From Massospora cicadina (Eukaryota > Entomophthoromycota > Entomophthoromycetes > Entomophthorales > Entomophthoraceae), in the NCBI GenBank assembly GCA_022478985.1, contig JAKSZP010014934.1, positions 1 through 64,000 on the forward strand: 64,000 nucleotides of DNA, given 5' to 3'. The notes under the pieces are model-generated. The model was not told the DNA's origin and made no database searches. It worked only from the letters and a program-made list of their open reading frames with translations. Shown here piece after piece: positions 21,983 to 34,429 of the stretch. Position 1 is the first letter of the stretch. Each line of letters opens with the position of its first letter. A program made the position numbers and the translations under genes.

Positions 21983-23285
21983 ATGAGTTAAGAAAACTCT
22001 GGATAAAGTTAGCAATTGTCAACAAGAACGCATTGAATTCTGCTAATCACAGAGAATTTGCTGCCTTGGAGGAGAGAATTACCATGATTGAGGAAGGTGT
22101 CAAAGATGTCTCAAATTTTGGCAATGAGTTGCTAGAGAAAGTAACGTCATTAAAGAATAAAGAAAGAGATCTAGTTTGAGAATTTTATTTTTGAAAACTG
22201 AACGCAAAGCAGATTGCATTTGATTGCATTATTAAGTGCAGACATAGAGCGTTTAATGAAGCAAATAAAAGTGTTAAAGACACATAGATGAAAATTTTGA
22301 GCCCTATGCGGAGACTGACGCCAAAGAAATGACCTCAAGAACTCCAGTTGGGAAGTCAACTACTTTAAGAAATATGCCAACTGCATTTATAGCCATTTTG
22401 GAGATGACATCCAAAATCACTCCTTAAGTCAGTTAATTAGCCAAACCAAGAGTGGTGGCTAGAGAAACTTTGGAGGAATTTAGAGCTATGCCAAAATTAC
22501 ACACATTTTATTGAAATAATGCCCCTGCAATCTTCTGGTTGTTCAACGTGATAATGTTTGGGTATGGCAATCATCAAAAAGCTTTGAAGGTGAGGAACTG
22601 TTTTGACACTGGCTGTCAGAATTTGGTGTTACCCCATCTAGAGGGGGACATCTGGTCTTATGTGGAGTCCAAGGCTGTTATAATGAAAGAATTTGGAAGT
22701 CCCACGCTTATGTCAAAGCGCAAACAGGAATTTATGAGTATCCAATTCCAGAAGGATGAGCCCTTAGCAAGTTTCACCAATTGATTCTACCAAGAATCAC
22801 AGATTTTGGTTGGAGCAAAAGTAGTGGACAATTTTGACGCACAGATCATGTTGAAAGTGGCCCTTCAACCTATTGTGATTTACATCAAATGATGTCTTCC
22901 ATCTTCACAACCAAGATTACCACCTCAAAAATGGTGGATCATTTGAAGATATTAGGAGTCACATTAAGGGCCCTAATCAAAGCTTCAAGCCAAGTCCAGT
23001 GCAAAGTTCAAATCCTATGAAGCGGCTGAGAGCGCTAAGTAGTCCAACAATTGAACTGTGCCAGGAAATAAATATGAGGAGTCCAAGTGGACAGATAAGA
23101 AAGACAAACGTTGTTTTCAGTGCGGAGAAAGGGAATCTTTGCTGTTCAATGCAAGAAGCCAAAGGAGCAGATTATTGTGGTCCAGGAAAACCAGTCCAAA
23201 CCTGCATAGGAGTCAGGAAAAGGCCCACGGCCTAGATGAGAACAGTCTAGAGCTGCAGATAAACCTGTTCCCCCTGATATCTTAA
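21983..23285 (+). pseudogene. Gypsy-C gag (decayed)
   Basis: The first segment (21983-22180) encodes a coiled coil (REFAALEERITMIEEGVKDV) that ends at a TGA. The gag core is at 22539-22784: MFGYGNHQKALKVRNCFDTG and YVESKAVIMKEFGSPTLMSK, matching D, E, G and H. Around 23110-23165 a zinc knuckle starts as CFQCGE and continues after a frameshift as FAVQCKKP, so it is broken. The segment near 23370 (AVTRSRLKGINPK) corresponds to MVTRSQSKGV in element E. No start codon is evident at the expected place. Confidence 0.72.
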
Positions 23286-23639
23286 ATAAAGAAATTTATA
23301 TTAGTGATCTGTTTGTCAATGATGATGCGCAGGACCAACTTTTTCAAGTGGTCAATTTAGATGTCAACGCAGTAACCAGGTCCAGATTGAAGGGGATCAA
23401 CCCAAAAATAATCAAGGAGGTCGCTCAACCATATGCACAACAACTAGCAGATTAGATTTAATCCACAGAGAATCTGGAAGAGTTGACCAAGATCAAATTA
23501 TATTAGGCAAACCTGTCTATCCCCCTTAGAACGATTAAGGAATTGTTTCCTGATCTATTTGCGCAAATATACACACCCTCAATTTGGCAAATAATGCTGC
23601 AATACACTCAGTAATTACCATTTTACAATACTCCAAGTG

Positions 23640-24013
23640 TATATATTGATATACTGGTTAATCAAGTATGGGTGCAGGTGTTGATTGACAGTGGAGCACC
23701 TATCAACATTGTCTTGACCAAGCTGGTAAAGAAGATACGGATCTCATCTGATTTGGAGCATAAGAAAAAATATGGGACCTCCAGGCCAAATACAACCATC
23801 TCCTGTGGAGCATATAGCGCTTTACCACTCCAATTTGGATCTTTAGTAGTATACGTCCCAGTAATAGTTTTGGCCAACCAAAACTATGATATTCTGATCA
23901 GGACTGAGTTTCTAAGAAAGTGTGGAGTTAAATGTAATTTTGAAGATAATATGTTGACTATATTGTGTCAGAAGTTGCCATTAGTTTATCAGAGAGATGG
24001 GAAACTCCACTGA
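23640..24013 (+). pseudogene. Gypsy-C aspartic protease
   Basis: The frame reads VWVQVLIDSGAPINIVLTKL with the catalytic DSGA at 23687-23698 intact, then SCGAYSALPLQFGSLVVYVP and NYDILIRTEFLRKCGV. This is the same fold and spacing as the G and H proteases. It is one of the few catalytic motifs in the window without a substitution, but the surrounding polyprotein is interrupted. Confidence 0.78.
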
Positions 24014-24479
24014 CCAGGAGAAACAATTTAATAATCTGATTTACAATGACGGCATTGTCCCTATTCATTACCAATTAGTTGGCCAAAAGCAACAAGAAAT
24101 GCTGACAGAAATCCTAAAAAATTGGGGAATTCCTCTACAAATCAAGAATTTGAGGACCATACCACTGGGATTGCAGATTATAGTTGACATAGGATTGACA
24201 TTGGAGATACCTGAGCTGTTGTATGTAGAAGTCAGAAGCCCCTTGAAGAAGTCCAGAGTAGAGCCATGGGTGGCTCCTGGAATAGTTATGCTGGACATGG
24301 AGAAATTCAGGTTCTCCTGGAAAATTTGAGTGAAAAATTGATGAAGATTGCAAAGAATCATATCATCAAATTTGTTCATCTGATCACAACGGCATAATTG
24401 AGGAAATTCCACAACTTTGGGACCCTTGATGAGATAGGATTACTGGCAGGGGTGACTGAGAGCATCAATCTATTGGTTG

Positions 24480-25460
24480 ATTGAGAGAAACTTGCTGATC
24501 TTATTGAAAGACAGCAGGAGGAGGTGCTCAAACTATTTGAAAAGTATTGGGAAATATTTGCCCAGGACGATCATGATTTGGGATGTTCAAGGAATGTCAT
24601 CTGCAAAGTTGACACCAGAGAAAATTTTCTGATAAGGATGAGACTGATTCAACAGTCAAAGGCCACTGAGGTGGTAGTGGAAGAAGAGATCAGAAAACTA
24701 GTGAAGCATGGGTTTTTAGTTCCGTCAAATCCCTGGGAGAGCCCTATCCTGATCGTGAAAAAAGGATGGCTCTAATTGGGTGGTGATTGATTATCAGAAG
24801 ATGAATAAGATAACAAAGAAGGATTCATATCCACTAACGTGCATTAAAACACATTAGATTGATTAAAAGAAGCAAATTATTTCTATGATGGATCTGATAT
24901 TGGGATATTGGCAAATTGATTTGTCAATGGAAGACCAGGAGAAATGCGCAATCTTCAACGTTCAGGGGCTGTATCAACTGACTAGGATGCCCCAGGTCTT
25001 TTTAATGCGTCTGTGACATTCCAGAGGGTCATGGATGCCATATTAAGTGACTTGAAGATTTCGTGCATCCTAGTGTACTTGGATGATATAAATTTATTCA
25101 GTAGGACATTTACTGACCATTTAAACCACATGGAAGAAGTCTTCAAGAGACTGTCCACGGCTAACCTGAAGATCAAGCCAAGGAAGTGCCACTTCTTCAA
25201 GAAAGAGAAGAAATATCTGGGATTTTTTATCAACTCTAGTGGACTGCAGCTGAAAGCCCATAAGATTGAGGTCATAGAGAAAATGGCCATTCTAAGAAGT
25301 GTCCAAGATATTCAAGTGTTCCTTGTAATGGTCAGATACTACTGAAGATTTATATGGGATTTTGTGAGAATCACTGAGACCCTCTTTCATTTGCTAAAGG
25401 ATCTGAAGAAAGGATTCATTTGGAATGAAGAGGCCCAGAGTTTTTTGATAAATTACGCCA
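24480..25460 (+). pseudogene. Gypsy-C reverse transcriptase
   Basis: Pieces in order are EEEIRKLVKHGFLVPSNPW, WVVIDYQKMNKITKKDSYP, GYWQIDLSMEDQEKCAIF and then, in the 25013-25345 frame, CILVYLDDINLFS with the catalytic YLDD at 25076-25087 intact, followed by LKIKPRKCHFFKKEKKYLGF. A one-base frame change near 25000 and stops near 24775 and 24860 break the protein. Confidence 0.82.
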
Positions 25461-25910
25461 GTATCTGATGGATTTCTCCAATATTGAAATATCTAATTTC
25501 AATTGAGAATTTATAATACAGACTGATGCTTTGTTAATGGCGATTGGATGTCATACTGAATCAAATAGATGAGCTCAAGATGAGCATCCAGTAGCTTATG
25601 TGAGCCAGACGCTATCAGCAGCAGAACGGAATTACACCGCTAATGAGTGTGAATGCCTTATGGTAATTTAAACCTGTAAACAGTTTCAGGCGTATATTCA
25701 CAGAACGCACTTTAAAGTGGTGACAGACCACTCTTCACTGCGTTGACTGCATAATCTAAGTGAACCAGAAGGATGACTGTCCTGATGGGCATTGAAGCTA
25801 TAGGCTTATGACTATGAGATAGTTCACCAAGCATGAGCTTCTCACCAGAATGTGGATGGCTTATTGAGGTTACCAATGGTCCAAGTGGTATACCAGAAAG
25901 CAGATGAGCT
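25461..25910 (+). pseudogene. Gypsy-C RNase H (decayed)
   Basis: Translation gives HPVAYVSQTLSAAERNYTAN, ECECLMV-like and QAYIHRTHFKVVTDHSSLR, the signature of Gypsy RNase H. Stops interrupt it at several places (for example in the position after VI and before LHNLSEPE). Confidence 0.72.
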
Positions 25911-27091
25911 GTTCTAGAAGATAGTTGATGGAGAAATTGGGAACAAGCCCCAAGGAATCCAAGGTGCACTTCAGAAAGCAATGGAAAACACCAAGACCAA
26001 GGATAGCCATATTTTTAAAAGATCAACGGAAAAGGATTATTATTCCCAAGACCATCAGAATGAGCAGTAATTGTTCAGCCACGCATAAGGTTGTTGAGCA
26101 TGGAGGCCTGAGGAAGACGACTGACCACATTCACCAGTACTATTACTAGAGTCTATAACCTACAATGTAGCCAATTATTTGGCTTGCTGTAAGGAGTGCC
26201 ACTTGCACAAGCTTCATAAGAACATGACCAGATATCGACTGGTACACCCTGGATTTGCCTGGCATAGTGTCCATCAACATGATGGGACCATTGACCATGA
26301 GTACAGGGGGTCATATACATAATAGTTGCAATAAACCATCTGACTAGGTGGGTTGAGACAAAGGCCCTGGTGAAAATGGACATTACAAGCAATGAAAGTT
26401 TTATCCTGGATCAAGTCATTTACCACCATGGATGCCCACATTTCTTATTAAACAACAATGGACAAATTTCACATTTCTCGTGATCCCAAGGTTGAATGAG
26501 ATAATGGTGGTGATTTGGAGTCATGTCATTACATTACCAGCCAAAGACAAACAGAATGGTAGAATGGGTTAATGGAATGCTGGCCATGACGCTGAGGAAG
26601 CTGGTCACAGGGAGAACTTCTGCATGAGGGGACATACCTCAGTTAAGTGACGTTTGCATATAACATAAGTCACCATACTGCAACGGGAAAAATTCCATTT
26701 GAATTACTGTATGAAAGAAAGGCTGCATTACCGCTAATCCTATATTCAGTGTTTGGACCAACATCTGGGATGAGTTCCAAGCAGTATTCGCTCCAATTTT
26801 CAAATAAACTGATCAAGATGCAATTGCAAGCATTTAATATGACCCTGAAGAAGAGAATCAAGGCAAAAAAAACGGATGATAAGAACTGACCAGCATTATC
26901 AAAAGCCAAGTAGGTGATAAAAATGCCTATTGTGACACACATGTTTTTGAAAAAGAAAAAAATTAGATGAATTGTGGTCAGGTCCATTTGAGATTATTGC
27001 CAAGATGGCGACAGATGCCTATTCCATAAAGAACCTCTTAGATGAAAGAATTTTAATCAAGTACATGTTATATATTTAAAAGCAGTGGATT
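25911..27091 (+). pseudogene. Gypsy-C integrase (decayed)
   Basis: The HHCC part is near 26090-26220 (HKVVEHGGLRKTTDHIHQYY, later CKECHLHKLHKN). The core reads FLLNNNGQISHFS near 26440, where TDNG is expected, so the second Asp is lost. QPKTNRMVEWVNGMLAMTL near 26540-26590 keeps the catalytic Glu. 26647-26889 gives TFAYNISHHTATGKIPFELL, then the end module LDELWSGPFEIIAKMATDAY near 26965-27020. The end of the frame is interrupted by LINE-C at 27111. Confidence 0.78.
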
Positions 27092-27110
27092 AAAGAAAAA
27101 ATAATGAAAG
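27092..27110. repeat. Left TSD of LINE-C
   Basis: aaagaaaaaataatgaaag, matching 32253-32272 (aaagaaaaaaataataagag) with small differences in an A-rich context. Confidence 0.65.
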
Positions 27111-28533
27111 ATGGGCGACTTTATCGATAAAAATAATACAACATGGGCGAGCGTCGCGGCAAGCGGTGCGCTTAACGGTGCAACTAAGGGAAATAAACGC
27201 CCTGGAGGGGGACCAGGAACCCAAGCCGTAAAAAATTGCAAACTCAGACACCATCTGGGTTTATGGTATTTACTGTAAAGCACGCGCAATACATGTACAT
27301 TCAATTCAACCAACCTTTGTCAAAGGTGGAACATGGGATCAGACTCTTCCTTGGGGATGAGTCACTAACCCTGTGGGAGAAAACGTGTGAGGCACAGCCT
27401 TCAGTTTCCCTCATGTGGTGTATGTAGCCACCAACAACATGGACCATGGATGGATTGATATTGGTTTTGAAACAGCCGATGAAGCTGATGTTGCAGCAAA
27501 AATCTGCGTGGAAATTGCTCTCCCTGAGGGCAAAAAAATTGTGCGCACCGCGCGCACCAGATGGAACAAAGCAAAAACTTTGTTCATCTCCTTTGACTCG
27601 CTCCCCACCAACCTTCCTCATAAGATAATTGAGGAGGAGCTCCGCAAAGGTCTTGTGGCCTATGCATAAATCCAACAACTTGAATTACAGCGATTTCACT
27701 TAATGTCCGACCTGTGCACGGGCAAAGCTATCGCTGTAATCAACCCCTTCCCAGAAGTGGAAGAGGATTTATCCAGAATTCCCCGCGCAGCAGAATTTCA
27801 CTTTGCAGATGGGGGCCAGTCAGCTGCATTCCAAGTTACACCAGAACGCGCACCACCCATTTGCAACCACTGTGGCTCACTGGGCCGCAAGGAACATGCA
27901 TGCCCTGTAAAAGAGGGCTTAATGGAAAATGATTTTTGTGAAGAAGCTATGGACGAAGATAATGAAAACTTCGCCAAGATGACTAATGGCCACCACCCAT
28001 TCCTCTGGGGTGAAGATGGACTATACTCCATCGTGGACCCGGTTACAAGTAAACAGCATAATGCAGCACAAAAAGCCCGCAAGAGAGCAGCAGCTGAAGC
28101 AGCAGCACACGCGGAAACCGCCATTAACCATGGACAAATTCAGGAGGATATTTCAGATATTCACTGAACCAACTAATCAGAACAATATGCCCAGGTCAAA
28201 AATTTTCACAGTAACCAGACTGAGCCACAAAGCGTCATCAGTCATGCACATACTGAGAAACAATGCAACCGCAATTTGGGTGAAAATGCGGTGCACAATG
28301 CAACAAAGTTGAACCTCAAAAATATAAAATCCAATCAACAACCCGCATCAAATCAACATGAGACCTGTGCAGGAAAAGTTGATGCAAATGCAAAAAACCG
28401 CAATTCCCTTGAATCATTGGGTCAGATCAAGGGAACCAACAATGGTAGTGAAAGAGTTGGAGTACAGACGTGGAGCATGGCCAAAATGAGCCGCAGTGGG
28501 ATAGGACCAGAGGGTCCTCCCAACCGCTCCTGA
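27111..28533 (+). pseudogene. LINE-C ORF1 (RNA-binding, degenerate CCHC knuckle)
   Basis: ATG 27111 starts MGDFIDKNNTTWASVAASG, then NKRPGGGPGTQAVKN; this parallels SSWASKARGAGG and QKRPGESGG in LINE-A. A frameshift near 27245 moves to the 27236 frame, another near 27420 to the 27415-27669 frame (WIDIGFETADEADVAAKICV, LFISFDSLPTNLPHKIIEEE). After a TAA at 27667 the same protein resumes at 27703. The knuckle reads CNHCGSLGRKEHAC, with Arg where the His should be. An Ala/Lys-rich segment follows (KARKRAAAEAAAHAE). The end is TGA near 28531-28533. Confidence 0.8.
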
Positions 28534-31500
28534 GGCGCCACGGGCACCTCAGTGTCAATAGGGATGTTAAATATCGCGGGAGCCAGGGCTCATATGTCCC
28601 AAGCCAAAAAGCTAGCATTCCTGCAAAAACCTCTTGTAGACATCTTGGCCATCCAAGAAACCCACTGCCTACAAGGGGAAGAAGAATCCTGGTCAACCAG
28701 GGTTGCACCATCACAATCAGTATGGACATCTCACTGTGGGGTGATAGTCCAAAACAACAAAAAATTTAAAATTACAAATTCATCATCACACTTGCACAGT
28801 CGAGTCCTGGTAGCAACAATCACATGCCAAGATGAGATAATTTCGTTAGCATGTATCTACGCACCGTGCACTGCAACTGAGAGAAAATTTTTTTGAAAAA
28901 ATTTCTACCCTCACCCTCCCACCAGATATCATCATGTTAGGCGATTTCAACTGCTGGGATAACCCCAATACAGATCGATGGCCTAATCCCAGGGGATACC
29001 CACCTGGACACATTGAATATCGCACAATGAAGGCATCTCTTGGCTTACAGGATGCTCTTCCTCCCAATTCACCAATCCTTCCCCATATGACAAGACCCAA
29101 CATATGTGAGGGACTGCTCATATCAATGAGTCATATTGACCACATCCTCATCCCACAATCCCACCACTCAAGAATCTCCAAATTTACAACAAAAAAGTTC
29201 AATTTTTCTGATCACCAATTAGTTATGGTGCAGTTAGCGCCAACCCAATCCCACACACAGGTGTCACCTTAGAGAAAGCTTCACCCAGAAAATATAAGAT
29301 TGCCTGAGATATCTGACTGGGTTGAAAACAAGGCTATAAACCCAGAATTCACAGCCCCATTCACTTCAGATCCCATCAGAACATGGGAAAATAAAAAAAG
29401 ATTTAATCAACAAAACCCAACATATTGCATCATGCAAGTACACCGCGGACACAGCCACAATCAAGTGTACCTTGGCAGAACTAGACCACCTGGAAATAAA
29501 TACTCCAAGATCTGGCAATAGCCCTAATTGGGGACGCAAATGGGCAGAAATTTCAGCCCAACTTAACAATCTCATCTTTGAACACCAACGCAGAATCAAA
29601 GTATCAAACAAAGCTAAGTTCATAAAGGAAGGCAAAACCTGTTTGACATACTTTTTCCACCAATTCCACTCCTGCAGAAACCAGCCCACGTGCACACAGG
29701 TCCACAAGACCAACGGCACTGTGGCAACTGACCCTGAGGAGGTCAAGGCGGAAGTACACCGCTATTACACCAAATCATATCACAATATGCCAACAGATCC
29801 ACAAAAAATTGAAAAATTTATTCAAACTTTCAGATACAAAGACACCACCAAATTACAATATACTTATCCTTATCATATGGGAGATGATTTGGGAAACAAT
29901 CCGCGGTGCACCACGTAGGAAATGCCCAGGGCCTGATGGGATACCCTACAAATTTTACAAAAAATATTTTCAACAAATCTCCCCCTCCTATTGGCGTCAA
30001 TGAACCAGAGTTTGTTGGAAACACGCCTATTACCAGGAGGCCATGAATCCTACGTTATAACCTTGTATAAAAAGGGTGACAAGTTGGACCTGGCCAACTG
30101 GCGCCCAATTGCAAACTCCACCACTGACACAAAAATTCTAACAAAAATTCTAGCAGCTAGATTAGGCGCAATTGTATCTGACGCCCTATCACCTAACCAG
30201 TTTGGGTTTATACCAGGGCGTTCAATCTGGAACAACATACACCCTGTTGCAAACATTTGCCAATCCAAAGCAACTGGTGCCCTGGTCTTCTTGGATCAGG
30301 AAAAGGCTTATGACCGTGTTAGCTGGCCATACCTAAAAGAATGTCTACATGCCTTCAAACTCCCACCAAGATTCATAAAATGGGCGATGCTCCTAACAGA
30401 ATCTGCAACCATGGCTGTATGCGGCCCTGGATTCCTAACAAACGATATTAAACCACACAGAGGGCTCAAACAAGGGGATCCCCTCAGCTACTGCTATACA
30501 ATTTCAGCTTTAACACGCTCCTCCAAGTAACTGACTCACGTCTCATGGGGATAACCGCACAAGGACAACCAACAGTCAAGATAGTGGCCTTTGCAGATGA
30601 CTGCGTAGCAGGTATAGCAAACAATGAAGATGCCCGACAGCTGGAACACACTCTAGAGGAATACTCCAAGGTGAGCAATGCATCGCTCAACAAAAGGAAG
30701 ACAGTAATTATCCTCTTAGGCAAATACACAAACAATTGGGCCACAACATCAGAACCTCACACCAACACTCGAAGAAAAAACCCAATTGTATTACCTTTTG
30801 CAACACCTCCCACCACCACTCCTGTCTGACACCTTGGAATCTGGCTAGAATCAGGGGGATATGCTAATGAGACAATGGAAAGTAACCTGTTACAACGGGT
30901 ATCCAAACGCGTCGCCTCCCTCAAGGGAAGAACCCCAGGACTAACAGGACGAGTTACAGTTGCTAACTCGCTCATCCTCCCAATACTGTGGTACCAGGCC
31001 CATGCAATAGCCTTCTCACCTACCTTTATAACTCAATTCGCGCACTTATCCAGGGCTGTCTGTGGCCTGGCTCTCACCCTCCTATACGGATGGAAACACT
31101 ATTTGGCCCACGCTCAAGTGGAGGCATGGGACTAAAAGATTTTGAGAGCTATGCCAATCACATCCTAGGTACCTGTATAAAAGAAATCCTTGCTCCAGAA
31201 CTCCCGCAACAACATTGGTCCAGAGCAGCAAGGACTAACTTTGCACAGGCGCTCAGATTAACCAACCCACATAGTCCACCCAGACTACTTTCATACCTTG
31301 CCAAGCACTTTACTGCAACGGGTCCACATGGAACCCCCCTCATTTCAAACATATCCTCTGAACTATCCGCCGTATGGGATAGACCATAGAGAGCATGGGT
31401 ACTATACAGGGAAGGGGACGACCCAGCCCCCAATTAAAATTAAGAAACCCAGAAAACCACCCCAGAGGGATATGCTCTCAACAACCCCAAGCATAGCTAG

Positions 31501-32024
31501 GATAGAATACCTAGATATGCTGGACATCCCCTATGATTTAACCACACAGAAAGCAATGTGGAAAATGACACACCACCCACTCCTACAACCAAGGATAAGA
31601 GCAAACGCCTGGCGCTTTTGAGAAGGACCTATAGGATGGCGGACCGCTCCAACTCCCTCCACAAAACATGTGCAGTATGTGGAGGGGAGGAATCCCTACA
31701 TCACCGCCTAGAAACATGCCCCCCAACCAAAACTATATGGCAGGAAGTCGCACGCCTGCTCAAAATTCAAAACGAACAGGAGTTCTCAATATCAAAAAGT
31801 ATCTTCGCGCTCCATATCAAGTCACCAATCCCATCTACCCTCGCTCCCTAATAATACCCATTGCAATGTGGACAATACACACAATTGCATTAGATGCGTT
31901 CAAGGGCACGGTCCCAACCATTTATGGGATTATTAACAGTTTCAATGTCCACTTACTAGAGCACTTCCAAGCCTGGCTCTATGGATATATGAGACCAAGA
32001 CAAAAAACGCTCATAGAATTATAG
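28534..32024 (+). pseudogene. LINE-C ORF2: endonuclease, reverse transcriptase, zinc finger (decayed)
   Basis: The endonuclease (28540-29275) has MLNIAGARAHMSQAKKLAFL, DILAIQETHC, then after a frameshift near 28890 MLGDFNCWDNPN, MSHIDHILIPQ and FSDHQLVMVQL. The linker follows. The reverse transcriptase (29890-30830) has KCPGPDGIPYKFYKKYF, DLANWRPIANS, FGFIPGRSIWNN, DQEKAYDRVSW, GLKQGDPLS, a frameshift near 30486, then VAFADDCVAGIAN with FADD at 30590-30601. The thumb is at 30840-31390 and the finger at 31640-31730 (CAVCGGEESLHHRLETCP). It stops at 32022-32024. Confidence 0.87.
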
Positions 32025-32211
32025 TTCCCACTCTGGTTCCTCCACACAGACCCTTTCCTTCACACCTGCTCCATAGCAGGGGAAACCCCTCGGAGTAGTG
32101 CACCAACCCCCCATACCTGGCAGTCCCGCTGGCAACAGGGGTAACTTGAGTACCCTGGGGTGCCCAATTTTTATATTTCTTAGTTATTCTCTTAGTTTCA
32201 CATATATTCGG

Positions 32212-32250
32212 TAATGTCTGTTCCCTGGTCAGCTTACCTCGGTTAGATAA
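32212..32250 (+). repeat. 3' tail of LINE-C (shared tail motif)
   Basis: taatgtctgttccctggtca followed by gcttacctcggttagata. The same block ends SINE-1, SINE-2, LINE-A and the ORF1-only element. Confidence 0.8.
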
Positions 32251-32252
32251 AA

Positions 32253-32272
32253 AAAGAAAAAAATAATAAGAG
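32253..32272. repeat. Right TSD of LINE-C
   Basis: aaagaaaaaaataataagag; near copy of 27092-27110. Part of it could be confused with the A-rich LINE tail. Confidence 0.6.
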
Positions 32273-32620
32273 TCTTCCCAAAAGGACTGCTGAACCATTG
32301 AGATGGATATGTCCTGATGTTTTTTGGTTAAGTTCTAAAAAGGGACTGTTGAACTAAAATTAATGGTTAAGTCTTTAAAAATAAGACCTCTGAACCAAAG
32401 AAAAATGGTAGGTCAGATTACAACTAGGAACCAGTTTGGGGAAAAAATAGATGGACCGCTGAACTGAGTGGAGGTCATGTCCCATATAAAAAATAATAAA
32501 AGATTCTAAAAATACAAGAAAAAACATAAAAAATGCACATAAGAAAGTCATATATTTTTATATTGGTTATCCTCAACTCAAGGATGATTCTGCTCATGTC
32601 GCTTCTTGGAGGAGGGAGGA
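32273..32620 (+). pseudogene. C-terminal end of Gypsy-C pol, with imperfect internal repeats
   Basis: After LINE-C the host sequence continues with about four imperfect units around gga-c-gctgaac...atgg...gtc at 32280, 32345, 32385 and 32455. It ends near 32600 in HVASWRREDV followed by a purine tract ggaggagggagga (32608-32620). Gypsy-G ends its pol similarly (SHLGRGDV) just before its LTR. The call as pol end is an inference. Confidence 0.45.
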
Positions 32621-34312
32621 TGTATAACAGTAGGAGTAAATAAACCGTTGAAATATATGTGAGATTGGACGCTAGCAAGGGCTAGGCCTATTTAAAGCCA
32701 AGTTCATTGATTGGAGGCTGATCTCTGCAAGAACGCATGAGGGGAAGAGAAATAGAGATATTGGTACTTGGCAAACGCAATACCCCAGATTAGGGAGGGA
32801 AGAAACAGAACAAGAAGAGGCAGTTGGCGGATAACCCCAAGTAATCCTGATATGGCACCAGAGTTGGAAGATTGGTCTTGAGCGCTTGCTGTCAGGATTT
32901 GTCAAGAACATTGGACATATGAGCTGGCATTGTGCAAGGGATACTAGGTGGGGGTTGCCAAATCATGTCCCCAATTAGAGCCATAAGGGGGAGGTACCAA
33001 TGGGATGCACCAGAAAAAGATAGTCATGCAAGGAGTGATTGGCATCCTGAAGATGACAACTACAAGCTTTTAGAATCCAAAAGCAGAAAAAGTGATGGAA
33101 TTTGGGAGATGCTGGAATCTTTGTGGCCCAAATTTGAAGAACTTAGTCAGTGAAACAAAGGGCATGGGCTGCAATGTCTTGATCTGGATGTTTGTAAGAT
33201 CAGAGATGTTCAGAGCTATGGACAGAGCTTTGGTCACTCAGGTCCTCAATTCTGTGTAGGGAAGCTTGAATTTCTCGCAATTTCCAATGGGAAGTTCAGT
33301 TGAAAGAACAGCTGGTTTATAGAAATTGGCTGATTCAGAAAGGGAATTTTGGAAGCAAGTCAGATCACAGCGAGAAACAATCAATCAATACTGGATGGCA
33401 TTGCTTCAGGTGGTTTGACAATGATAGTAAGAGTATCTGAAAAAGGAGATGAATCCAGGAGATTATCAAAATCTAATTTGGGAATTGACATCAGAGGGAT
33501 GATTGGCCGCAAGTTGTTTGAGACAATTGCTACTCTGATTTTTGTTGAGGTTGGATACAATTAACAGTAGTTCTGCAAAAGGACTGTCTATGGGTGCTTT
33601 ACTGGGAGTACAAGTCCAAGGGGGACCATATAAAAAACTTCTTTGCGCAGATTGACTCATCAGTTGGAAGAGCCGAGCATATTTATCATACAGGCTGTTG
33701 AGCAGTTGCTTTTAACGAGATAACAAATTCAACATATGAGCTGGACAAGAGGGGGATGTCAGACTTCTTTAATAGTTAAAATTATTCACTTCAGTATCAA
33801 TTATGCTCTAATTTTGGAGAATTTGATCTAAAAATTAATGAGATAAGCTCTTCAGAATAGAACAAAGAATGGTATGAGCAAAAAAGTTATGAGAAAATAA
33901 CAAGAGAAAATATAATTGAGCCTTCTTAATTGTGCCATGAGACAAACATTGACAGCAGTGACCTCCTGTCAAGGATGAGAAGGAAGATCAGAAGATCAAG
34001 GACACCGTACCAAGAACCTGAATATGACAACATGTTATATGCCCTGACTGGGGGAAAACCAGCTTTTTGACTAGCATCATCATGAGTAAATTGATCAGCC
34101 TAGTATGACAGTGGGTTGTGAGGACCACGCTCTGAGGAGGTAGTAGTGAGGAGGAAAAGGAAGAGAACCACATGCCAAAGGTTGTCCTGAGCAGCGTTGA
34201 GTGTAGATTAACTATGCTCCACTAGAAACCAAGAAATATTTAACCTGATCCAAGGCAGTACTATCCTGTCCCAATCCTATTCTTGCTGGAAATCTAGGTA
34301 AGAGGGGATATG
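32621..34312. other. Unassigned 1.7-kb segment between pol end and 3' LTR of Gypsy-C
   Basis: It starts TGTATAACAGTAGG directly after a purine tract, has TATA-like tatttaaag near 32690, and tatggcaccagagttgg near 32848, which resembles a primer-binding site. Short plus frames at 32932-33153 and 33349-33564 have no recognised motif. It could be the start of another LTR element, or a 3' non-coding extension of Gypsy-C. I see no reverse transcriptase or integrase motif. Confidence 0.4.
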
Positions 34313-34429
34313 TGTTAGAATTTTTTTCCCACCTTCTAAGCCTCCTAGATTACCTTTGGATCACTAGAGGATAATTCCCATTATCAAATGAATTGGATAT
34401 CAGTTGACCCCAAAGTCAGGTTAATAAAA
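34313..34429 (+). repeat. 3' LTR of Gypsy-C, first part
   Basis: Begins TGTTAGAA after the purine tract ggtaagaggggatatg. It matches the first ~115 bases of the 5' LTR (cctcctagattacct, gataattcc). Element D interrupts it at 34430. Confidence 0.8.

Larger units (their letters stand above)
27111..32252 (+). mobile_element. LINE-C, near full-length LINE of the LINE-A family, nested in Gypsy-C
   Basis: The element is 5.1 kb and begins exactly at the ATG of ORF1, right after the left TSD, so it has no 5' UTR or is minimally truncated. ORF1 and ORF2 align block by block with LINE-A. The 3' UTR runs 32025-32211 and the tail at 32212-32250 (gtctgttccctggtcagctt, then acctcggttagata) is the shared tail. 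Both ORFs are interrupted. Confidence 0.88.

Noticed and set aside
32848..32870. Ty1/copia primer-binding site (tatggcaccagagttgg)
   Set aside because: It resembles the initiator-tRNA site only partly, and no copia RT or integrase follows, so it is not listed as an element.
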